From: Bacillota bacterium
GTDB taxonomy: Bacteria > Bacillota > Clostridia > Christensenellales > Aristaeellaceae
Direction: 5' to 3'
Length of the DNA: 64,000 bases
Assembly: GCA_023444095.1 (NCBI GenBank)
Contig: JAEZRP010000020.1
Location: forward strand, 1 to 64,000
Shown: positions 25,383 to 32,999 of the stretch, piece by piece
How the letters are laid out: every line of letters starts with the position of its first letter
How positions within the stretch are numbered: the first letter of the stretch is position 1
Notes under the pieces: model-generated
The model's input: the letters and a program-made list of their open reading frames with translations, nothing else
Database searches by the model: none
What the model was told of the DNA's origin: nothing
Position numbers and translations under genes: made by a program

Positions 25383-26501
25383 TCACCAATTGTCGCGCCC
25401 ATGGCGGGCAAAAAACGTCTCCACCCAGTCGCCGAACACGTCCTGCTCGATGGCGGCGCGCATGTCCTCCATGAGCCGGGTCAGAAACCGGATGTTGTGG
25501 ATGCTGTTGAGCCGAAGCGGCAAGATCTCCCCGGCTTTCAGAAGGTGCCGGATGTAGCCGCGCGTGTAGTTCTTGCAGGCGTAGCAGTCGCAATCGGCCT
25601 CGATGGGCGCGAAGTCCCGCGCATACTTGGCGTTTCGAACGACCAGCCGCCCATCGCGGGTGAATACCGTTCCGTTTCGCGCGACGCGCGTCGCGAGCAC
25701 GCAGTCGAACATGTCCACCCCGCGCAGAACGCCTTCGACGAGACAGTCGGGCGAGCCGACGCCCATGAGGTAGCGCGGCTTGTGCACGGGCATGTAGGGC
25801 CGAATGGCCTCGAGCATCTCGTACATGATCTCCTTGGGCTCGCCGACCGACAGCCCGCCGATTCCATAGCCGGGCAGATCGAGCGCCGCGAGCGCCTTGG
25901 CCGACTCGATGCGAAGGTCGGCGTAGAACGCTCCCTGCACGATTCCGAAGAGCGCCTGATCCTCCCGCGTCTTGGCCTTCATGCAGCACTCCAGCCAGCG
26001 GATGGTCCTGTCGAGCGCGTCCTTGGCGCGCGCGTGGTCGCAGGGATAGGGCGAGCACTCGTCAAACTGCATCATAATGTCCGAGCCAAGCGCTTCCTGA
26101 ATCCCGACCGCGACCTCGGGCGAAAGGAAGCGCTTGCTCCCGTCGAGGTGCGAGCGGAACTCGACGCCCTCGTCCGTCACCTTGCGAAGCTCGGCCAGCG
26201 AGAACACCTGAAACCCGCCCGAGTCGGTCAGAATCGGGCGATCCCAGTTCATAAACCTGTGAAGCCCGCCCGCCTCGCGGATCAGCTCCTCGCCGGGGCG
26301 CAGGTGCAGATGGTAGGTATTTGACAGGATGATCTCCGCGTGCGCCGCCTTCAGCTCGTCAGAGTCCATGGATTTGACGGACGCCTGCGTGCCGACCGGC
26401 ATGAAGACCGGCGTTTCGATGACCCCGTGCGGGGTGTGCAGCCTGCCTCGGCGCGCGCCCGTCTGGCGGCACACGTGCAGAAGCTCAAATTCAAAAGCCA
26501 T
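25383..26501 (-). CDS. tgt: Queuine tRNA-guanosine(34) transglycosylase
   Basis: 372 residues, normal for bacterial Tgt. Motifs: TDSGGFQVFSL with the first catalytic aspartate, MQFDECSPYP, GIVQGAFY, GLSVGEPKE, FDCVLATRVARNG, and the zinc-binding CDCYACKNYTRGYIRHL. It exchanges guanine for preQ1 at the wobble base of GUN-anticodon tRNAs. The ATG at 26501 is chosen over a GTG four codons upstream because GGAGG lies between them, 6 nt before the ATG. Neighbouring yajC is the usual Firmicutes partner. Confidence 0.96.
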   Translation of the reverse strand: MAFEFELLHVCRQTGARRGRLHTPHGVIETPVFMPVGTQASVKSMDSDELKAAHAEIILSNTYHLHLRPGEELIREAGGLHRFMNWDRPILTDSGGFQVFSLAELRKVTDEGVEFRSHLDGSKRFLSPEVAVGIQEALGSDIMMQFDECSPYPCDHARAKDALDRTIRWLECCMKAKTREDQALFGIVQGAFYADLRIESAKALAALDLPGYGIGGLSVGEPKEIMYEMLEAIRPYMPVHKPRYLMGVGSPDCLVEGVLRGVDMFDCVLATRVARNGTVFTRDGRLVVRNAKYARDFAPIEADCDCYACKNYTRGYIRHLLKAGEILPLRLNSIHNIRFLTRLMEDMRAAIEQDVFGDWVETFFARHGRDNW

Positions 26502-26513
26502 TGGAACCTCCAC

Positions 26514-26544
26514 AAAAAAAGTGACCCGCCTGCAAGCAGGTCAC
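26514..26544 (-). terminator. Terminator between surface protein gene and tgt
   Basis: Minus strand stem GTGACCTGC/GCGGGTCAC (one G-U) with a short loop (26521-26544) followed by TTTTTTT (26514-26520). A strong intrinsic terminator, ending 12 nt before the tgt start. Confidence 0.85.
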
Positions 26545-26558
26545 ATACTATGATGCCC

Positions 26559-27038
26559 TTAAGCGACCGCACGCTTTCTCCTGATCGTCAGCGCGACGCC
26601 CATCGCGGCGAACAGTCCGGCCATGAGAAGCGCCACGGGCAGGATGCCCAGCGTGTCCTCCCCGGACTTGGGAAGCACCTTCTCGATCACGCGCACGGAA
26701 AAGTCCATGGAGAGGAGCATCTTCCCCGCGTCGTCGTAGGCCTCCATCCGGTACGTTCCCGCATCGTCGGGCGCGGCGGCGTCGATGGAGTAGACGCGCT
26801 CATCCGCCCCCGGAATGGCGGCGCCGTTGAAGTACCAGAGGTAGGAAGCCGGCACGACCCCGTCGATCTGCACGTCGATCGAGAGATCCTCGCCCTCGTT
26901 GATGATCGAGTCCTGCGCGGTTCTGGATACCTTCATCACCACGGTCGCAGTGAGGGCCTGCGCGGCGCTCGCGCCCACTGACGACAGAAGCACCAGCACG
27001 CAAAGCGCGGCGATCGACCTTTTGAACACTGCTGACAC
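26559..27038 (-). CDS. Cell-wall-anchored Ig-like surface protein with LPKSG sorting signal
   Basis: About 159 residues. A signal peptide (about 1-28, ...SAAQA) precedes one Ig-like domain (about 30-115: INEGEDLSIDVQIDG, LWYFNGAAIPG, DDAGTYRMEAYDDAG) and a C-terminal sorting signal: LPKSGED, hydrophobic stretch, RRKR tail. LPKSG is a plausible variant of LPXTG. A GTG start at 27038 is preferred because GGGGGAGG lies 8 nt upstream; upstream ATGs at 27056 and 27074 have no ribosome site. It is insulated by its own promoter and a terminator. No sortase gene is in the window. Confidence 0.72.
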   Translation of the reverse strand: MSAVFKRSIAALCVLVLLSSVGASAAQALTATVVMKVSRTAQDSIINEGEDLSIDVQIDGVVPASYLWYFNGAAIPGADERVYSIDAAAPDDAGTYRMEAYDDAGKMLLSMDFSVRVIEKVLPKSGEDTLGILPVALLMAGLFAAMGVALTIRRKRAVA

Positions 27039-27089
27039 GGTTTCATCCTCCCCCATGGATGCCCCGGGTGACATCCATATACTGCGATT

Positions 27090-27118
27090 ATTGTATCTCA
27101 AATGCGATGGGAATTCAA
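27090..27118 (-). promoter_or_regulatory. Promoter of the Ig-like surface protein
   Basis: Minus strand TTGAAT (27113-27118), 17-nt spacer, TACAAT (27090-27095). It sits in an AT-rich patch (27090-27235) that stands out from the GC-rich surroundings. Confidence 0.65.
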
Positions 27119-27245
27119 TAACACGAACAATAACATATATTTTTTGACTTATTGCAGTAATAATCAGCAAAATTTACGCATCAAAAACACAATCAATCTG
27201 TCACTTCTGCAACTTTTTCGACCAATAAGACGGCAATTCGGCGGC

Positions 27246-27641
27246 TTATGCGCTTTTTCTGGATGGCTTCAGGTTCGCAAAAACCGCTCCGGCGGTCGCT
27301 CCGGCGGCGATGGCAATCAACAATTCCCCCAGAAGTTCCGCCACGTGGAAGCTGTTGTCCCCCAGAAGCGCGTATAAAACGTACCCGACGACGGCGTACA
27401 CCGCACCGATGCCCGCCCCGGTCGCGAGCCCCCGCTCGCCTCCGCGCCCCACGCCCAGGTACGCGCCGAGCGCGACGGACGCGATTTTTAGGATCTGATT
27501 GCACACCTTCAAAAGCGTGTCCGACATGCCGATGAATATGATCGCCGCCGAGAGGATCAGCATGCCGATCAAAGTGATCGCCGCCGCGGCGAGCACGCCC
27601 CGGACGAGCGCGCGCGCGGCCTGGGTCCTTCGCCTCTTCAT
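27246..27641 (-). CDS. TIGR04086 family membrane protein
   Basis: 131 residues, basic N-terminus (MKRRRTQAARALVRG) and four membrane helices, with Gly-rich turns (GAYLGVGRGGERGLATGAGIGAVYAVVGY). Matches the TIGR04086/YrzE-like family often encoded near yajC and tgt in Clostridia, as here. Function unknown; location in the protein-export neighbourhood is only suggestive. GGAGGTG precedes the ATG. Confidence 0.8.
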   Translation of the reverse strand: MKRRRTQAARALVRGVLAAAAITLIGMLILSAAIIFIGMSDTLLKVCNQILKIASVALGAYLGVGRGGERGLATGAGIGAVYAVVGYVLYALLGDNSFHVAELLGELLIAIAAGATAGAVFANLKPSRKSA

Positions 27642-27664
27642 AACAACACCTCCATGGGGAATGG

Positions 27665-27687
27665 TATGCGTCGCCTGATAGGCGCAT
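27665..27687. repeat. Short hairpin in leader of TIGR04086 gene
   Basis: CGCCT-GAT-AGGCG (27672-27684) extended by ATGCG/CAT pairing. It lies about 30-45 nt before the start codon and might be a small structured leader; no known riboswitch form is seen. Confidence 0.3.
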
Positions 27688-27760
27688 GCGGAGCGCGCGA
27701 CAAATCACTGAAAGGCGTGTGCATACCTCTCTATTTCACAAACAACCGTTTCTAATTCAG

Positions 27761-27789
27761 TTGATTAAACGAACAAATGTTAGTATAAT
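27761..27789 (+). promoter_or_regulatory. Promoter of tetR-family gene
   Basis: TTGATT (27761-27766), 17-nt spacer, TATAAT (27784-27789). A loose inverted repeat CGTTT...AAACG spans the -35 and could be an autoregulatory site. Confidence 0.65.
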
Positions 27790-27811
27790 GCATCCATGGG
27801 AGATGATATGA

Positions 27812-28489
27812 TTGGACAACAAGCGGAGGCGCGGGCGGGAGACGGCGGAGCGGATCATGGATGCGGCGGCCGCACTTTTTGCGCGGGAGGGGTATGACGG
27901 CGTCCCGGTACGGCGGATCGCCCAGGCGGCCGACGTGCGAGAAAGCTCGATCTACAACCACTTCGCGAGCAAGGCGGATCTTCTTGACAGACTGCTCGAC
28001 GACTTTGTCCGGCGCGCTCCCGGCACGCGCCCCTCGGACGACGATCTCGACAAAATGCTCGCGCTCATGGGACCGGAGGAGGTCTTCAAGGCGATCCTCT
28101 TCCACGTCGGCCAGCGCGCTCCCGGCCGGCTTACCGACGTCGCCATGATCATTCATAGCGAGAAATACCGCAATCCGCGCGCCGCGGAGACGTACTTTCA
28201 GAACGTCGTCTCGGAGCCCACCGATTACTATGCGCGCCTCATCGAGAAGATGATCGCGCTGGGCATGGTCGCGCCCGTCGACGCGCGCGCGTTCGCGGAG
28301 CAATACAACTACGTTTCGATTGCGCTCACGAAGGAGTACATCATGGCGCGGTACGGCCTCGCAGACGAGCGCGCCGCGGTGGGCAAGATGGTCAGGACAT
28401 TGAAGTTCTTTTGCGGACAGATGGCGAAGGGCCAAGGGTTCCGGTATGAAGAAAAAGTGGAGCCTCCCGGAGAAGTACCCACCGTCTGA
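27812..28489 (+). CDS. TetR/AcrR family transcriptional regulator
   Basis: 225 residues. The helix-turn-helix region RIMDAAAALFAREGYDGVPVRRIAQAADVRESSIYNHFASKADLL (residues about 15-58) is typical of TetR proteins; the C-terminal part is the variable ligand domain. It starts with TTG at 27812 with GGGAG about 9 nt upstream; an ATG at 27808 is in another frame. It overlaps the next gene by 44 nt, so the two are cotranscribed. The regulated target is likely local but cannot be named. Confidence 0.88.
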   Translation: MDNKRRRGRETAERIMDAAAALFAREGYDGVPVRRIAQAADVRESSIYNHFASKADLLDRLLDDFVRRAPGTRPSDDDLDKMLALMGPEEVFKAILFHVGQRAPGRLTDVAMIIHSEKYRNPRAAETYFQNVVSEPTDYYARLIEKMIALGMVAPVDARAFAEQYNYVSIALTKEYIMARYGLADERAAVGKMVRTLKFFCGQMAKGQGFRYEEKVEPPGEVPTV

Positions 28490-28910
28490 GCCCTGCGCCT
28501 GCGACGAATGCAGGGCCTACTGCGCGCGCCCCGGCTGGTGGACGGTCGAGGAGGCGCGGCGCGCCATCCGCGCGGGATACGGGCCGCGCATGATGATCGA
28601 AGTTTCACCGGAGCGGACGCATTGCGTGCTCGCCCCCGCTTTCCGTGGGTGCGAGCGCTCCTTCGCGCTTCAGGAATGCGCCCAGAGCGGCTGCTGTTTT
28701 CTGAAGGACGGCCTGTGCGAACTCCACGCGACGCCCCACATGCCCCTCGAGTGCCGTTTCTGCCACCACGCGCGGCGCGGGCTCGGCGCGCGCTGCCACG
28801 CGGACATCGAGCGGGACTGGAACACGAAGCGCGGCCAGGAACTGGTCGCGCAGTGGGTCCGCGCGTTCGCGGCGGATCGCATTTTCGTTGCCCCGGCTTC
28901 GCGTTTATGA
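28446..28910 (+). CDS. Uncharacterised cysteine-rich protein
   Basis: 154 residues with many cysteines in clusters: CACDECRAYC (residues 18-27), C60, then CERSFALQECAQSGCC, CELH, CRFCHH and CH between about 69 and 118. The pattern suggests zinc or iron-sulfur binding; it is reminiscent of YkgJ-type metal-binding proteins but not a clear match. No membrane segment. It overlaps the TetR gene by 44 nt and ends 12 nt before the nuclease gene, whose promoter lies inside its 3' end. Confidence 0.75.
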   Translation: MKKKWSLPEKYPPSEPCACDECRAYCARPGWWTVEEARRAIRAGYGPRMMIEVSPERTHCVLAPAFRGCERSFALQECAQSGCCFLKDGLCELHATPHMPLECRFCHHARRGLGARCHADIERDWNTKRGQELVAQWVRAFAADRIFVAPASRL

Positions 28911-28916
28911 TAGAAT
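28888..28916 (+). promoter_or_regulatory. Promoter of nuclease-helicase pair (leaderless)
   Basis: TTGCCC (28888-28893), 17-nt spacer, TAGAAT (28911-28916) with extended -10 TGA. The predicted start site coincides with the ATG at 28923, implying a leaderless message. Confidence 0.55.
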
Positions 28917-28922
28917 ATCCCC

Positions 28923-29297
28923 ATGTGTGACATGACCTTATCGCGGATCCTCTCCGCGCTCGAGGGCGTGCGCTCACCCGCGCAGCCGGGTGAGTACGAC
29001 CTCCATGTTCTGATCTCAGCCGCGCTTTCGGGCGCGGGGATCCCCTGCGCGCACGAATACAGGCTCGGGCCGCGCTGCCGGATCGATTTTTTTGCCGAGG
29101 GCGTGGGCATCGAGGTGAAGAAGGGCCGACCCGACCGGAACGCGCTCGCGCGGCAGATCGGGCGCTACCTCGCCTCGGGCGAACTCGAAGCGCTCGTCGT
29201 CGTGACCCAGCGCGCGGTTTTTCTGCCCGACGAGATCGGCGGAAAGCCCGTGCGGCTCGTATCCCTGAATCGGCTTTGGGGGGTGGCGCTTCCGTGA
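28923..29297 (+). CDS. PD-(D/E)XK nuclease-like protein
   Basis: 124 residues. The core reads RIDFFAEGVGIEVKKG (residues about 52-67), fitting the D-x(n)-E-x-K metal site of restriction-like nucleases, followed by RQIGRYLASGELEALVVVTQR, a typical helix-strand of the fold. It lacks any visible DNA-binding extension and is smaller than Holliday resolvases or VRR-NUC proteins, though of similar type. Its stop overlaps the SNF2 GTG start (GTGA), so the two act together. No ribosome site precedes the ATG. Confidence 0.72.
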   Translation: MCDMTLSRILSALEGVRSPAQPGEYDLHVLISAALSGAGIPCAHEYRLGPRCRIDFFAEGVGIEVKKGRPDRNALARQIGRYLASGELEALVVVTQRAVFLPDEIGGKPVRLVSLNRLWGVALP

Positions 29298-31039
29298 GCG
29301 AGTATCCCGCATACCTGCGCGACGCGATGCCGGGCGGGCACAGGTACGGCGTTTTGTCCTACAACCGACGCGCCAGGTGCTGGACGATCAAGGGCGAGCC
29401 GTGCGTGACCGAGCTCGCCAAGCGGCTGTTCCCCGGCTGCGACGGCCACGGGCGGGGCGAGGCGCGCTTCACCGCGCACCGGCGCATCGTGGGCGAGCTC
29501 AACTGGCTGATGCTGCGCTATCCCCTCGAGATCGCGGAGCGCGACCGGGACCGCTGGGAGAAGGCGCTCTCGGACGCGCGCGAATACGCCGAGCGCCGGG
29601 AGCGCGCGCTTTCCATGCCCGAGACCGCCGAGCCGCCGGAGGGGACGTTTTCCGGCGCTCTGCTTCCCTTCCAGAAGCAGGGCCTGAGCTTCCTTCTGGG
29701 CGCTCGGCGCTGTCTGCTTGCGGACGAGATGGGCCTCGGAAAGACGGTGCAGGCGTTGGCGTTTCTGGCGACCACGGCCGCGTACCCGGCGATCCTGATC
29801 GTGCCGCCGCATCTTGTGCGCAATTGGCAGCGGGAGATCGCGCGCTTCCTCCCCGGCGCGCCGCGCGTGCACGTCATCAAGGGCCTCTCCCCCTATCCGC
29901 TCCCCGGGGCGGATATCTACGTGGCGCACTACCTCATCCTGCGCGGCTGGAAGGAGGTTCTACCCTCCTTCGGCTTTCGAACCGCCGTGTTTGACGAGAT
30001 TCAGGAACTGCGCAGAAACGGGACCGGCAAGTATTCCGCCGCGAGCCTCGTCTCCGAGGCGTGCGAAAACGTGATCGGGCTCTCAGGCACGCCGATCTAC
30101 AACAACGGCGGGGAGATCTGGAACGTCGTCAACATCCTCGACTTCCACTTTCTGGGTGACTGGGAGTCCTTCACCCGGGAGTGGTGCTACGCCTACCGCT
30201 CGGACGTAGTGGCAAAGCCCGACCTGCTCGGCGCGCATCTCAGGCGCGAGGGATTGATGCTCAGGCGGCTCAAGGGCGACGTTTTGACCGAGCTCATGCC
30301 CAAGCGCAGGCTCGTGCAGGAGATCGACTGGGACGACAAGGTCTACCGCGCGCTCATGGCCCCCGTCGCCGAAAAGCTGCGGCTTCTGCGCGCGACGGAC
30401 GACCCGTCCCGCCGGGCGCTCATCGAGGACGACATCTGTCAGCGCGAGCGGCAGGCGACGGGCCTCGCCAAAGCCCCCTATGTAGCGGCCTTCGTCAAAG
30501 CGCTCGTCGAGTCCGGCGAGAAGGTGCTCCTCATGGCGCACCACCACGCGGTCATGGACGTCTACAAGGCCGATCTCAAGTCCCTGAAGCCTCGCTTCAT
30601 CACCGGTCGGGAGACCGACAAGCAGAAGGACGAGGCCGCTCGCCTCTTTATGGACGGGGAGACGGATCTTCTTTGCCTCTCTTTGCGCGCCGCGAGCGGG
30701 CTCAACCTCCAGCGCGCCACCTGCGTGGTCTTCGGTGAGCTCGACTGGTCGCCCGCCGTCCACTCCCAGGCTGAGGACCGCGCCCACCGCATCGGCCAGA
30801 AGGATTCCCTGCTCTGCTACTACCTGGTCTCTCCGCGCGGCTCCGACCGCGACATGCAGGACGCCCTCGGCCTCAAGGTCAGTCAGTTCGTCTCCCTCAT
30901 GGGCGATTCCGAACCCGACCACGATACCCGAGACCTGCTTCAGTCGGAAGCGCGGGACCGCGTCCGGGCGCTGGTGGCGAGGATCGAGGCGGAGAACGCG
31001 GAGGGCCCTGCACTCGAACCCTCGCTCAAGGGCCATTGA
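29294..31039 (+). CDS. SNF2 family DNA helicase/translocase
   Basis: 581 residues. N-terminal 115 residues are a helical accessory region; then the SNF2 motor: LLPFQKQG, Walker A DEMGLGKT (144-151), DEIQ (234-237) in place of DEAH/DEGH, LSGTPIYN, and in the second RecA lobe ASGLNLQ and QAEDRAHRIGQ. SNF2 proteins are ATP-driven duplex translocases. GTG start in a 4-nt overlap with the nuclease gene, suggesting a two-part motor/nuclease. The last 14 or so codons are encoded by a 3'-end repeat, and the stop codon lies inside its A hairpin. Confidence 0.9.
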   Translation: MSEYPAYLRDAMPGGHRYGVLSYNRRARCWTIKGEPCVTELAKRLFPGCDGHGRGEARFTAHRRIVGELNWLMLRYPLEIAERDRDRWEKALSDAREYAERRERALSMPETAEPPEGTFSGALLPFQKQGLSFLLGARRCLLADEMGLGKTVQALAFLATTAAYPAILIVPPHLVRNWQREIARFLPGAPRVHVIKGLSPYPLPGADIYVAHYLILRGWKEVLPSFGFRTAVFDEIQELRRNGTGKYSAASLVSEACENVIGLSGTPIYNNGGEIWNVVNILDFHFLGDWESFTREWCYAYRSDVVAKPDLLGAHLRREGLMLRRLKGDVLTELMPKRRLVQEIDWDDKVYRALMAPVAEKLRLLRATDDPSRRALIEDDICQRERQATGLAKAPYVAAFVKALVESGEKVLLMAHHHAVMDVYKADLKSLKPRFITGRETDKQKDEAARLFMDGETDLLCLSLRAASGLNLQRATCVVFGELDWSPAVHSQAEDRAHRIGQKDSLLCYYLVSPRGSDRDMQDALGLKVSQFVSLMGDSEPDHDTRDLLQSEARDRVRALVARIEAENAEGPALEPSLKGH

Positions 31040-31055
31040 CCCATGAGAATCCCAT
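31001..31055 (+). repeat. 3'-end hairpin element overlapping the SNF2 C-terminus
   Basis: A degenerate P (GAGGGCCCTGCACTC), ACCCTCG spacer, and A-like CAAGGGCCATTGACCCATGAGAATCCCA. The SNF2 TGA stop is the TGA in the middle of A. The B hairpin downstream (31093-31127) serves this gene and pepC. Confidence 0.6.
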
Positions 31056-31092
31056 AAACGGGAAAATAAGCAAGCGATCCGATCATTCAAAA

Positions 31093-31222
31093 TCGTCCGG
31101 CGGGGGGCTTGGCCCCCAGACGGACGAATGACAGTATATGATTTTCCCCTATCACAGGATTTCCAAAGGACTCAGTCCCAGGGGTGCAAGGGACAGCGTC
31201 CCCTGCGTCGTCTCCCCGCCTT
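31093..31222 (-). repeat. 3'-end hairpin element after pepC
   Basis: Minus-strand order: P GGGGAC-GCT-GTCCC (about 31189-31202), broken A (CCTTTGGAAATCC, about 31160), then B with arms TCGTCCG/CGGACGA enclosing GGGGG/CCCCC (31093-31127), followed by TTTTG. Confidence 0.7.
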
Positions 31223-32542
31223 CTACGCCAGCGAGCCCATGGGATCCCAAGGCTTGAGGTGGATGGGTTCCTGCCCGAACATGGCGTTCTGCTCGGCGGA
31301 GAGGTACTTTTTGTTGACGACGACCTGGTAATTATACTCGCCGAACCAATCGTCGGTCATGATGAAGTAGCCGTCCTGGCCGGACTTGTCGCCCCAGCTG
31401 TTCTCGACCTTCCAGCGATTGGGCTTGCCGTCCACGAGGTTGACACCCAAGAAAACCATGGCGTGGGTCATGAGCGACTCACCGTAATCGAGGCGGCCGG
31501 CCTTGTCGAGCCCGAACTTGACGCCGAGGAGGCCCTCGTAGTCGTAGGTGTGAAGGCCCATGAGTCCGTAGTCACGCATGAGCATCTTGCCGACGTCGCA
31601 GCCGAACCAGACCGGCTCGCCATCCTGAAGCTGGGCGACGGCGAGATCGCGCATGTCGTCGGCGGGGAGGTTGAGGTACTTGACGGGGCGTCCGCTGACG
31701 ACGTTTCCGAGGAAGTCGACGGTGAAGGTCTTGTAGTAGGGCTTGTCCTTGGTGGGCGCGTTGATGATGGACACATAGTCGTCAAGCGCGAGCCCGACAT
31801 ACTTGTCGAAGAACGCCTTGGGCGTGATGTCCGCGTCGCGGTGGAAGTTCTTGTCCTTGTCGCGGCACTCGAAGGTAAACGACGTCGGCGGCTCGCCGAG
31901 CGCGACCACCAGGATGTTGTAGATCTCCGCGAGCATGTCCTTCTTGACGGGTTCGACGTCCTTCCCGGCCGCGACCGCCTCGCGCAGGATCTTCGCGTCC
32001 TCGCGGAGCTTCACGGTGATGAGGCTCACGAGCGTGCGGGTCTGGGAGGAGGAGAATGTCTCGGGCATGACGTACTTGGGCACGCAGCCGTACTTGTCGG
32101 CGATCGCGCAATACATGTCCCATTGTCCGCCGTCGCCCTCGGGCGCGGAAAGGAGGTGCGCGACGAGGCGGGAATCGAGCGGCTCGTTCGCGGTCTCGAT
32201 GATGCTGTCTAGGAAGAAGTTCGCCTTCTCGAGCTTGTCCCAGAACATCTGGTAGTTCTGAGAGAGTTCGAATGTGTCGAGGTTCCGCTTCTTCATGATC
32301 TGAAAGCGCATGCAGTTGAGGGCGGCGAACAGCCAGCAGCGACCCGACTGCTTCTGGTTGGTGATCTTGCCGGTCTCGATCTCGATGGAGAAAGTCATGG
32401 GGTTGTCGATCTGTTCCCGCTGGTTCTCGGCGGCGTCGGAGAGCCCGCTCTTCATCGCGGCGCGCATGCCGACGAGGTTTTTCGGATCGGAATTGAACGC
32501 CTTGGAGAAGCCTTCGATCATTTCGTACGTAATTGCAGACAT
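31223..32542 (-). CDS. pepC: Aminopeptidase C (bleomycin hydrolase family)
   Basis: 439 residues of peptidase family C1B. The papain-like triad is visible: Cys in KQSGRCWLFAALN (residues about 66-78), His in LMTHAMVF, Asn in KVENSWGDKSG. PepC forms a cytoplasmic hexamer that trims N-terminal residues from peptides. AAGGAG lies 8 nt before the ATG and a near-consensus promoter lies upstream, so it is a single-gene unit. Confidence 0.95.
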   Translation of the reverse strand: MSAITYEMIEGFSKAFNSDPKNLVGMRAAMKSGLSDAAENQREQIDNPMTFSIEIETGKITNQKQSGRCWLFAALNCMRFQIMKKRNLDTFELSQNYQMFWDKLEKANFFLDSIIETANEPLDSRLVAHLLSAPEGDGGQWDMYCAIADKYGCVPKYVMPETFSSSQTRTLVSLITVKLREDAKILREAVAAGKDVEPVKKDMLAEIYNILVVALGEPPTSFTFECRDKDKNFHRDADITPKAFFDKYVGLALDDYVSIINAPTKDKPYYKTFTVDFLGNVVSGRPVKYLNLPADDMRDLAVAQLQDGEPVWFGCDVGKMLMRDYGLMGLHTYDYEGLLGVKFGLDKAGRLDYGESLMTHAMVFLGVNLVDGKPNRWKVENSWGDKSGQDGYFIMTDDWFGEYNYQVVVNKKYLSAEQNAMFGQEPIHLKPWDPMGSLA

Positions 32543-32570
32543 CGTTTCATCTCCTTCATGTGCTTCCTCG

Positions 32571-32600
32571 ATTGTACACCCGGGGCGTCAATTATGTCAA
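32571..32600 (-). promoter_or_regulatory. Promoter of pepC
   Basis: Minus strand TTGACA (32595-32600), 18-nt spacer, TACAAT (32571-32576). Confidence 0.7.
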
Positions 32601-32624
32601 CATTTCAAAAATACCGCGCATCCC

Positions 32625-32653
32625 TTTACGCGCGGCACGGATGACTGTATAAT
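32625..32653 (+). promoter_or_regulatory. Promoter of 86-residue membrane protein gene
   Basis: TTTACG (32625-32630), 17-nt spacer, TATAAT (32648-32653). Divergent from the pepC promoter, about 25 nt apart. Confidence 0.65.
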
Positions 32654-32683
32654 GAACACATCAATGCATGGGGAGGACGCGAA

Positions 32684-32944
32684 ATGAGCCGCACAGAAGA
32701 TACGCCGAGGAAAAGGGGCATTTCCGTTGTCAACTGGATGGGCACACTGGTCCTCGCCGCCATTCCGGGCGTGAACATCATCGCGCTCATTCTGTTCGCC
32801 GTGCTCGGAAAATCGCGCTCCAAGAGAACCTTCGCAGCCGCATCGCTCCTCCTGATGGCGATCTGCGCGGTTTTGTTCGTTGCGGCGTTCGTGGTCTTCG
32901 GCGATCGGCTCGCCGAGCTCGCGCATCGGCTCGTCGAGGAGTAA
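32684..32944 (+). CDS. Small two-helix membrane protein
   Basis: 86 residues: basic N-terminus, membrane helices at about 19-42 and 49-72 separated by the basic turn GKSRSKR, and an acidic tail. GGGGAGG lies 9 nt upstream. No family motif; a hypothetical protein with good gene signals (promoter, ribosome site, terminator). Confidence 0.75.
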   Translation: MSRTEDTPRKRGISVVNWMGTLVLAAIPGVNIIALILFAVLGKSRSKRTFAAASLLLMAICAVLFVAAFVVFGDRLAELAHRLVEE

Positions 32945-32956
32945 CTCAGAATTTCT

Positions 32957-32976
32957 GCCGCTTCGGCGGCTTTTTT
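32957..32976 (+). terminator. Terminator after small membrane protein gene
   Basis: Stem GCCGC-TTCG-GCGGC with the stable UUCG tetraloop, followed by TTTTTT. It ends 23 nt before the serine hydrolase start. Confidence 0.9.
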
Positions 32977-32999
32977 GATCTTACGGAAGGAGTGGAAAA

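Noticed and set aside
28888..31039. Nuclease/SNF2 pair as part of a resident prophage
   Set aside because: No integrase, capsid, portal, terminase or attachment repeats nearby, and base composition matches the surroundings.
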